Shown here piece after piece: positions 1 through 5,106 of a DNA stretch of 8,803 bases. The stretch spans positions 1-8,803 of the forward strand of contig DASSJT010000072.1 in NCBI GenBank assembly GCA_035691065.1, in the 5' to 3' direction. The stretch comes from DASSJT01 sp035691065. Lineage in GTDB: Bacteria > Actinomycetota > Actinomycetes > Actinomycetales > Dermatophilaceae. Both the position numbers and the translations under genes were made by a program. How positions within the stretch are numbered: position 1 is the stretch's first letter; each line of letters opens with the position of its first letter. The notes beneath the pieces were generated by a model that made no database searches, had not been told where the DNA came from, and saw only the letters and a list, made by a program, of their open reading frames with translations.

Positions 1-46
1 ATCCCTGCGTTCAATCGAGTATGCCGTGGCTGGGCTGAGTGAGTGA
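1..46 (+). CDS. possible 3' end of an upstream gene (fragment)
   Basis: Stop codons occur in all three forward frames within 11 nt (TGA at 36-38, 40-42 and 44-46). The frame ending at 46 reads SLRSIEYAVAGLSE, a plausible C-terminal tail, and uses a TAT-GCC Tyr-Ala pair as the later genes do. Only about 14 codons are visible, so neither the reality of the gene nor its identity can be judged. If real, its stop lies about 33 nt before the hairpin-forming repeat at 80-104, which would then suit a transcript end. Confidence 0.2.
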   Translation, partial: SLRSIEYAVAGLSE

Positions 47-79
47 GGTCGTGCTTCTGACTCTGGGGACCGGTTACTT

Positions 80-104
80 GAGGCGCCTCCCGATGAGGCG
101 CCTC
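80..104 (+). terminator. candidate hairpin, possible terminator
   Basis: Because each repeat copy is self-complementary, copy 1 (80-89) can pair with copy 2 (95-104) as a perfect 10-bp GC-rich stem around the 5-nt loop CCGAT. No T-tract follows, so it would be a U-less terminator if it is one. It sits shortly after the triple-frame stops at 36-46. An operator role is an equally good reading. Confidence 0.35.
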
Positions 105-119
105 CCGATGAGGCGGCTC
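80..119. repeat. tandem 15-bp repeat with palindromic core
   Basis: A 15-bp unit, AGGCGCCTCCCGATG, occurs twice head to tail (81-95 and 96-110), followed by a degenerate third start (111-119, AGGCGGCTC). With the preceding G, each full copy contains the perfect 10-bp palindrome GAGGCGCCTC (80-89 and 95-104). The 15-nt period is about one and a half helical turns. It could be a tandem operator for a dimeric regulator, a terminator-type structure, or simple slippage. The pattern is read directly; its role is unknown. Confidence 0.85.
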
Positions 120-531
120 CTCTCGCCCGATGGGGGGCGGCCGAGCGACGTCCCTCGCCAACGCCATTTGCGCGCCTTGCTGCAACCAATCGCTCCCTGC
201 CCGAGCCGCGGCGGGGTCGCACTCGCCGAATGGGCGGGGCGGGGTCAGCCGTTCGTCCTACCTAGCTACAGATATCCCCGGTCCGACCCCCACCGGCCGA
301 CCAGGTCGTGTTACATGGACGCGTTCGGACAGGGGCAGGACCGGGGGAAGGACCGGGAATGCAGTGCATGAAGATGTCGGCTCGCGACGTTCCGGTCGTG
401 AGGCATGTGCCCCACTGGAGGTCAGGGACTGCCACATTGCAGGACAAGTGCCGCCAACGGCTGGGCCGGGCACCCAGAACCTTTGCCATCTGTCAGCGCT
501 CACACGCGCAGGCGGCCAGGCTCGACTTCTC

Positions 532-540
532 AAAGGGGGG
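532..540 (+). promoter_or_regulatory. Shine-Dalgarno site of the sugar-nucleotide dehydrogenase gene
   Basis: A purine run AAAGGGGGG ends 8 nt before the ATG at 549. This decides the start: the frame is open further upstream to an ATG at 405, but the Rossmann-fold N-terminus (MKVAVLGLGYVG) begins exactly at 549 and the extra 48 residues are not family-like. Confidence 0.85.
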
Positions 541-548
541 ATAGCTTC

Positions 549-1871
549 ATGAAAGTTGCCGTTCTAGGGCTGGGGTACGTCGGCAGCGTGACCGCAGCAG
601 GTCTGGCTGCTCAAGGCCATGAGGTCATCGGCGTCGACGTCGATGAGATGAAGGTGGACGCGATCAATCGGGGCAGCAGCCCGGTGGTCGAACCGGGGAT
701 CGACTCGATGATCAAGGCCAGTGTCGCGGCAGGTCGCCTCCAGGCCACGAGCGACGCCAGGCTGGCCCTGGACGGCACCGACGTCTCTCTGGTGTGCGTG
801 GGGACGCCCTCGTCCTCCCGCGGTGATGCCGACCTGACCTATCTCACCCGCGCCCTCGAGGACCTCCGCGACGCCATGTCATGGGCTCGGCCTCCGGCGT
901 CCGGGGTCCACTCGGTGGTCATCCGCTCGACCGTCCCGCTGGGCACGGGCAGCTCGGTCGTCGCTCCTGCGTTCGCCGCGGAGCTGTTGCCCGCCGGCTG
1001 GTCCGTGGGGACGGCCATGTGTCCCGAGTTCCTGCGTGAGGGATGCGGGGTCGAGGACTTCTTCGATCCGCCGTTCGTCGTGGTGGGGACCGACGACGAG
1101 CGCACCCGGGATGCCCTCACCGAGCTCTTCGCCTTCCTCGGGCAGGAGGTCCACCAGGTCGACGTCCCCACAGCCGAGGCGCTGAAGTATGCCTGCAACG
1201 CCTTCCACGCCGTCAAGATCACCTTTGCCAACGAGATGGGGCGGGTCTTCTCGCCGTACGAGGTCGACTCGCGCCGGGTCATGGCGATCTTCTGCGAGGA
1301 CCGCAAGCTCAACATCGCGCCGACCTACCTGCGCCCAGGCTTCGCCTTCGGTGGCTCGTGCCTGCCCAAGGACCTCAGAGCGCTGCAGAACATGGCCCGC
1401 GTTGCGGGCGTGGACGCGCCACTCATCAGTGCCACGACGGTGAGCAACGAGATCGTGGTGCGCAGCGTTGTCGACCGGGTGCTCGAGACCGGCTACCGTC
1501 GGGTGTGCCTGCTCGGCCTCAGCTTCAAGATGGACACCGACGACCTCCGCGAGAGTCCCAGCCTCGAGCTGGCCGAGCGGTTCGTGGGCAAAGGCCTCGA
1601 CGTGCGTATCTTCGACCCGATCGTCAACCCCGATCTCCTCGTAGGCGCGAACCTGCGCCATCTGCAGAGCAAGCTCTCGCACGTCAACCGGCTTCTCGCG
1701 TCGTCGCCCGAGCAAGCCCTTGCCGGCGCCGAGGTGGCCATCGTGGCCTCTTCCGACCCAGCCGTGCTCAAGGCCCTCACGGCGGCCCCTCCGAACGTCG
1801 TGTTCGACATCAATGGCCGGCTGGGCGACGCCATCGAGCAGCTTCCCGGCTATCAAGGGGTCAACTGGTGA
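549..1871 (+). CDS. AlgD-like GDP-mannose / UDP-glucose 6-dehydrogenase
   Basis: A 440-residue cytoplasmic NAD-dependent nucleotide-sugar dehydrogenase that oxidises C6 of a nucleotide hexose to a uronic acid in two steps. Visible: N-terminal Rossmann motif G7-L-G9-Y-V-G12, with acidic D30 at the end of the second strand fitting NAD; CVGTPSS; PEFLRE with E160; LKYACN with K213; GFAFGGSCLPKD with catalytic Cys271; LGLSFK and TDDLRESP in the C-terminal nucleotide-binding domain. From memory, Pseudomonas AlgD (436 aa) matches almost colinearly: K210 and C268 fall at K213 and C271, and the stretches VKITFANE, LRPGFAFGGSCLPKD, IFDPIV and HVNRLL have close AlgD counterparts. I therefore favour GDP-mannose over UDP-glucose as substrate, but specificity is inferred. 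First gene of the apparent operon; its stop overlaps the next start. Confidence 0.93.
   Translation: MKVAVLGLGYVGSVTAAGLAAQGHEVIGVDVDEMKVDAINRGSSPVVEPGIDSMIKASVAAGRLQATSDARLALDGTDVSLVCVGTPSSSRGDADLTYLTRALEDLRDAMSWARPPASGVHSVVIRSTVPLGTGSSVVAPAFAAELLPAGWSVGTAMCPEFLREGCGVEDFFDPPFVVVGTDDERTRDALTELFAFLGQEVHQVDVPTAEALKYACNAFHAVKITFANEMGRVFSPYEVDSRRVMAIFCEDRKLNIAPTYLRPGFAFGGSCLPKDLRALQNMARVAGVDAPLISATTVSNEIVVRSVVDRVLETGYRRVCLLGLSFKMDTDDLRESPSLELAERFVGKGLDVRIFDPIVNPDLLVGANLRHLQSKLSHVNRLLASSPEQALAGAEVAIVASSDPAVLKALTAAPPNVVFDINGRLGDAIEQLPGYQGVNW
1855..1860 (+). promoter_or_regulatory. Shine-Dalgarno site of the glycosyltransferase gene
   Basis: AAGGGG within the end of the preceding gene, 7 nt before the GTG at 1868. 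It supports the GTG start that overlaps the upstream TGA (GTGA), rather than the later in-frame GTG at 1907, just before the first beta-strand (VLIIVQ). Confidence 0.7.
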
Positions 1872-3130
1872 CCAGACGCCGCCGCGCATCGCGCGACCGA
1901 CCGCGCGTGCTCATCATCGTCCAGAACCTCCCCGTCCCGTTCGACCGGAGGGTCTGGCTGGAGTGCCAGACGCTGACCCGGGCGGGCTACGACGTCACGG
2001 TCGTCTGCCCCACGGGTGAAGGCACCGAGGCCGAGCAGGTGGTCGACGGGGTCCGCATCGTCGCCTACCCGGGATATGCACCGGGTGGCCGGGCCATCGG
2101 ATTCCTCATCGAGTACGCCTACTCCTTCCTCGCCACGGCACGGCTTGCTCTCAGGGAGCGGCGTGCCGGCAGGTTCGACGTGGTCCAGGCGTGCAACCCC
2201 CCCGACATCTTCTGGCCCCTGGCCCGGTGGCTGCGCCTGTGGGACGGGACCCGGTTCGTCTTCGACCACCATGACCTGTGCCCCGAGCTGTACCGTTCCC
2301 GTTTCACGAGCGGGCCGCGCCTTCTCTACCGCGGGCTCCTTCTGCTCGAGCGGGAAACGTTCCGGGCGGCTCACCGCGTGACGTCGACCAATGCTTCGTA
2401 CGCCGAGGTCGCCACCAGTCGGGGCGGCAAGGCGCCCGAGAGCGTCACGGTGGTTCGCACCGGGCCGGACCCGCAGCGGCTGCAGCGCCGCGCCCCGAGC
2501 CCAGAACTGAGGCGGGGACGGCAGCACCTCGTCGCCTACCTCGGGGTCATGGGCCCGCAAGACGGAGTCGACATCGTCGTCCAGGCCGCCGACATCATCG
2601 TCAACACTCTGGGCCGGCGCGACATCTCGTTCACCCTCATGGGCTCCGGCGACTGCCATGCGGACCTGGTCGCTCAGCGGGACCGGCTCGGGCTGGAGGA
2701 CTTCGTGGACATGCCGGGCCGGGTACCCGACGAGACCGTCACGGCCGTCCTGTCCACTGCGGACGTGGGGCTGTCGCCGGACCCGTTGAACCCGCTCAAC
2801 GACGTGTCGACGATGAACAAGACCATGGAGTACATGGCCTTTGGGCTGCCTGTGGTCGCCTTCGACCTCCGCGAGACGAGGGTCTCGGCGCAGGACGCCG
2901 CCCGCTATGTGGAGCCAAACGTCGTCGAGGCCTACGCGCGCGCCATCGTCGAGCTCGTGGACGATGCCGATGCCCGCGCGGGGATGGGCCGGCGCGGTCG
3001 GGAGCGCGTCGAGCGGCACCTGGCCTGGGAGCACCAGCAGATCGGATACCTGCGGGTCTTCGACGAGCTCGTCGGCCGCCCCCTGGGCGAGCCAAGCGCC
3101 GCCACAGACCTCGCGGCCTCGGAGGCATAG
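1868..3130 (+). CDS. GT4-type glycosyltransferase (GT-B fold)
   Basis: A 420-residue protein with the two-domain layout of GT-B glycosyltransferases, transferring a sugar from a nucleotide donor during glycan repeat-unit assembly. The N-terminal domain starts with VLIIVQNLPVPFDRRVWLE (from residue 14) and carries FDHHD at 132-136. The C-terminal domain starts near residue 221 (LVAYLGVMGPQDG) and continues with FTLMGSGD, FVDMPGRVP, a DVGLSPDPLNPLND loop and MEYMAFGLPVVAFD with E321, the usual nucleotide-sugar acidic residue. The first Glu of the classical E-x7-E pair is not present at the expected spacing, and the common VRNGPD motif reads VRTGPD; both are mild departures. No signal peptide or membrane segment is visible. 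Starts with GTG, overlaps the dehydrogenase by 4 nt and ends 2 nt before the amidotransferase, so translation is probably coupled. Donor and acceptor cannot be read from sequence. Confidence 0.92.
   Translation: MTRRRRASRDRPRVLIIVQNLPVPFDRRVWLECQTLTRAGYDVTVVCPTGEGTEAEQVVDGVRIVAYPGYAPGGRAIGFLIEYAYSFLATARLALRERRAGRFDVVQACNPPDIFWPLARWLRLWDGTRFVFDHHDLCPELYRSRFTSGPRLLYRGLLLLERETFRAAHRVTSTNASYAEVATSRGGKAPESVTVVRTGPDPQRLQRRAPSPELRRGRQHLVAYLGVMGPQDGVDIVVQAADIIVNTLGRRDISFTLMGSGDCHADLVAQRDRLGLEDFVDMPGRVPDETVTAVLSTADVGLSPDPLNPLNDVSTMNKTMEYMAFGLPVVAFDLRETRVSAQDAARYVEPNVVEAYARAIVELVDDADARAGMGRRGRERVERHLAWEHQQIGYLRVFDELVGRPLGEPSAATDLAASEA
3121..3125 (+). promoter_or_regulatory. Shine-Dalgarno site of the amidotransferase gene
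   Basis: GGAGG lies in the last codons of the glycosyltransferase gene, 7 nt before the ATG at 3133. It fixes the start at MCGIAG. This matters because Cys2 must become the N-terminal nucleophile; the much longer upstream extension of this frame would bury it. Confidence 0.85.
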
Positions 3131-3132
3131 CG

Positions 3133-5046
3133 ATGTGTGGGATCGCCGGCGCCTTTCAGCAGCCGGATGGGAAGGTCGTCGTCACCGCGATGATCGACCG
3201 GGTCGCGCACCGTGGCCCGGACGCCAGTGGTGTGGTCGAGCTGGTCGCACCCGACACCGCGGTGGTCCTCGGGCACCGCCGACTGTCGATCATCGACCTG
3301 TCGACCGCTGCGGACCAGCCGATCGCGAAGGGCGGCTTGACCCTCAGCTACAACGGGGAGATCTACAACTACCTGGAGATCCGCAGGGAGCTCGAGTCCC
3401 GGGGCGTCCGCTTCGCGACTCGTTCGGACACTGAGGTCGTGCTGGAGGCATGGCGCCTGTGGGGGACCGACGCACTGCGGCGGTTCCGCGGGATGTTCGC
3501 CTTCGCCATCCATGACGAGCGGACCGGCAGCCTCACGCTTGCCCGTGACCCCTTGGGCATCAAGCCGCTATATGTCATGGAGCGCGGCGACGGCGTCCTG
3601 TTCGCCTCGGAGCTGAAGGCGATCCTGACGGCGGTCGGCTCCGAGCTCACCGTCGACCCAGCAGCAATGGTCGCGTCGGCCCTCTATTACTGGCTGCCCC
3701 AGGAGTACGACGCCGTCAAAGGGGTTCGCAAGCTGCCGCCCGGGACGTGGACGGAATACCGCCATGACGGCTCGGTCAGGTCCGGGGAGTACTGGAGTCC
3801 CGCCGAGGAGGCCGCCCGAGCCGCCAACGGTCCCCCGACCGACCTCCGGGAGGTCATCGCCAACTCCGTGGAGGCCCACTTGGTCTCGGACGCCCCCGTT
3901 GCGTCCTTCCTCAGCGGCGGCCTCGACTCGAGCATCGTGACGGCGCTCGCCTACGGGCGCGACCCGTCGATCGAGGCCTACACCATCGCCTTCAGGCCTG
4001 AGGACCAGCGGCTCGAGGCAATGCCCGACGACGCCCGGTACGCGCGCAGGATGGCGGCCCACCTCGGCATCCGGCTGCACGAGATCGAGATCCGCCCCGA
4101 CGTGGTCGAGATGCTGCCGCGGATGGTCGACATCCTCGACGAACCCATCGGCGATCCCGCGGCGATCAACACCCTGCTCATGTGCGATGCAGCGCGCCAG
4201 GCCGGGGTCAAGGTCCTCCTCTCCGGAATGGGCGCCGATGAGCTGTTCGGCGGCTATCGCAAGCACCTCGCGACCCTCATCACGGCCCGGTACCGCCGGG
4301 TGCCCAGGCCAATCCGCTCTGGTCTCATCGCGCCCACGGTGCGGGCCCTTCCCGTCGCGGTGGGCGGCCACGGGCTTCGGACCGTGCGCTGGGCCCAGCG
4401 CTTCCTGACCTTCGCCGAGCTCCCGGAGGAGGAGGCGTTCCGTCGCAGCTACACCCTCTACGACCGGGATGAGCTGGCCGACCTCCTAGACCCCTCGCTC
4501 GCGACCCATGTCGACGGGGTCATCGAGCGGCACCGTGCCGTCTACGAGGACAACACGCTTGACGACCAGGTGAGCCGGATGTGCCTGGCGGACACGCGCA
4601 TGTTCATGCAGGGCCTCAACCTCACCTATACCGACCGTGCCAGCATGGCGGCCTCGACCGAGGTGAGGGTGCCCTTCGTGGACCCCGAGGTGTTCCGCGC
4701 AGCGTTCTCGCTCCCCGGCTCGGAGAAGATCCGCGGGCGGGAACAGAAGGCCGCCCTGAAGGACGCGGCGCGCGGCTGGCTTCCCGACGAGATCATCGAC
4801 CGCCCGAAGGCCAGCTTCGGCGCGCCCCTTCGCGCCTGGGTGACCAACGACCTGCGCGAGCTCGTCGACGATGTCCTCCTCGGTGGGGAGCTCGTCACGA
4901 CGGGTTTCCTCCAACGCGAGCCGCTCCGACGCCTCGTCGCAGACCAGCGGAGTGGGCGCCGCGACGAGTCCAAGCAGATCTGGCAGCTGCTCAGCCTGGA
5001 GATGTGGTATCGGAACGCGCGCTCCACCGGAGTGGCCGCCGCCTGA
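3133..5046 (+). CDS. asnB: asparagine synthase (glutamine-hydrolysing) family amidotransferase
   Basis: A 637-residue class II glutamine amidotransferase fused to an ATP-pyrophosphatase synthetase domain. It hydrolyses glutamine and passes ammonia to an AMP-activated carboxylate. N-terminal glutaminase: MCGIAGAF with Cys2 as nucleophile, HRGPDASG, GHRRLSIIDLS, YNGEIYN with N74-G75, RSDTE with R97 to E101, and RDPLGIKPLY. Synthetase: the PP-loop SGGLDSS at 261-267, LLSGMGADELFGGYR with D369-E370, and DRASMAASTEVRVPFVD and KASFGAPLR near the C-terminus. Both active sites look intact. Length fits the roughly 600-650 aa asparagine synthases often found in exopolysaccharide and O-antigen loci. In such loci some members amidate uronic-acid carboxyls; the neighbouring sugar-nucleotide dehydrogenase makes that likely here, though plain aspartate amidation cannot be excluded. 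Starts 2 nt after the glycosyltransferase stop. Confidence 0.93.
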   Translation: MCGIAGAFQQPDGKVVVTAMIDRVAHRGPDASGVVELVAPDTAVVLGHRRLSIIDLSTAADQPIAKGGLTLSYNGEIYNYLEIRRELESRGVRFATRSDTEVVLEAWRLWGTDALRRFRGMFAFAIHDERTGSLTLARDPLGIKPLYVMERGDGVLFASELKAILTAVGSELTVDPAAMVASALYYWLPQEYDAVKGVRKLPPGTWTEYRHDGSVRSGEYWSPAEEAARAANGPPTDLREVIANSVEAHLVSDAPVASFLSGGLDSSIVTALAYGRDPSIEAYTIAFRPEDQRLEAMPDDARYARRMAAHLGIRLHEIEIRPDVVEMLPRMVDILDEPIGDPAAINTLLMCDAARQAGVKVLLSGMGADELFGGYRKHLATLITARYRRVPRPIRSGLIAPTVRALPVAVGGHGLRTVRWAQRFLTFAELPEEEAFRRSYTLYDRDELADLLDPSLATHVDGVIERHRAVYEDNTLDDQVSRMCLADTRMFMQGLNLTYTDRASMAASTEVRVPFVDPEVFRAAFSLPGSEKIRGREQKAALKDAARGWLPDEIIDRPKASFGAPLRAWVTNDLRELVDDVLLGGELVTTGFLQREPLRRLVADQRSGRRDESKQIWQLLSLEMWYRNARSTGVAAA

Positions 5047-5081
5047 CGAGCTGACGAACCGAGACGAGCTGACGGAACCGA
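5045..5081. repeat. 18/19-bp perfect tandem duplication in the intergenic gap
   Basis: GACGAGCTGACGAACCGA (5045-5062) is followed at once by the same sequence with one inserted G, GACGAGCTGACGGAACCGA (5063-5081). Copy 1 begins inside the TGA of the amidotransferase gene. The duplication makes up more than half of the 60-nt gap to the next gene. It looks like a recent slippage or duplication event. No strong hairpin forms, and no function is evident. Confidence 0.85.
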
Positions 5082-5106
5082 GTCAAGGCATGGATGTGAA
5101 CGTGAC

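Larger units (their letters stand above)
47..548. other. non-coding leader / intergenic region
   Basis: About 500 bases without a defensible gene. Short open frames exist on both strands, but their translations are low-complexity (rich in R, P, G, S), match no family I know and have no convincing ribosome site. The region is GC-rich but less regular than the downstream genes. It holds the palindromic tandem repeat at 80-119, an 8-bp imperfect stem at 381-402 (one G-U pair, 6-nt loop), a 5-bp stem with a 7-nt loop at 461-477, and a short direct repeat (GGACCGGG at 338 to 345 region and again near 350-357). I found no clear -10/-35 pair. The operon promoter should lie here or further left. Confidence 0.6.

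Noticed and set aside
250..320. AT-richer stretch with TACAGAT and TTACAT as possible -10 elements.
   Set aside because: No acceptable -35 element at 16-18 nt spacing, so no promoter is claimed.
39..371. Open frame of about 110 codons in the leader region, including RRLPMRRLPM repeats.
   Set aside because: The repeats come from the DNA tandem repeat; composition is low-complexity, with no family match or ribosome site.
381..402. Imperfect 8-bp stem with 6-nt loop (CTCGCGAC / GTCGTGAG).
   Set aside because: One G-U pair and no T-tract; such stems arise easily in DNA this GC-rich, so not called as a terminator or riboswitch.
405..548. 48-residue N-terminal extension of the sugar-nucleotide dehydrogenase from an ATG at 405.
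   Set aside because: The Rossmann fold begins at 549, directly after a strong Shine-Dalgarno; the extension is Arg/Gly/Pro/Ser-rich and not part of the family.
879..1889. Long minus-strand open frame opposite the dehydrogenase gene.
   Set aside because: High-GC antisense shadow; no recognisable domain, and the plus-strand gene has clear catalytic motifs.
1853..3034. Minus-strand open frame of almost 400 codons opposite the glycosyltransferase.
   Set aside because: His/Asp/Val/Gly/Arg-rich translation typical of the antisense of a GC-rich gene, no conserved motifs.
2278..3132. Long in-frame extension upstream of the amidotransferase.
   Set aside because: It would bury the essential Cys2, overlaps the glycosyltransferase in another frame and has an Arg/Ala/Gly-rich shadow composition.
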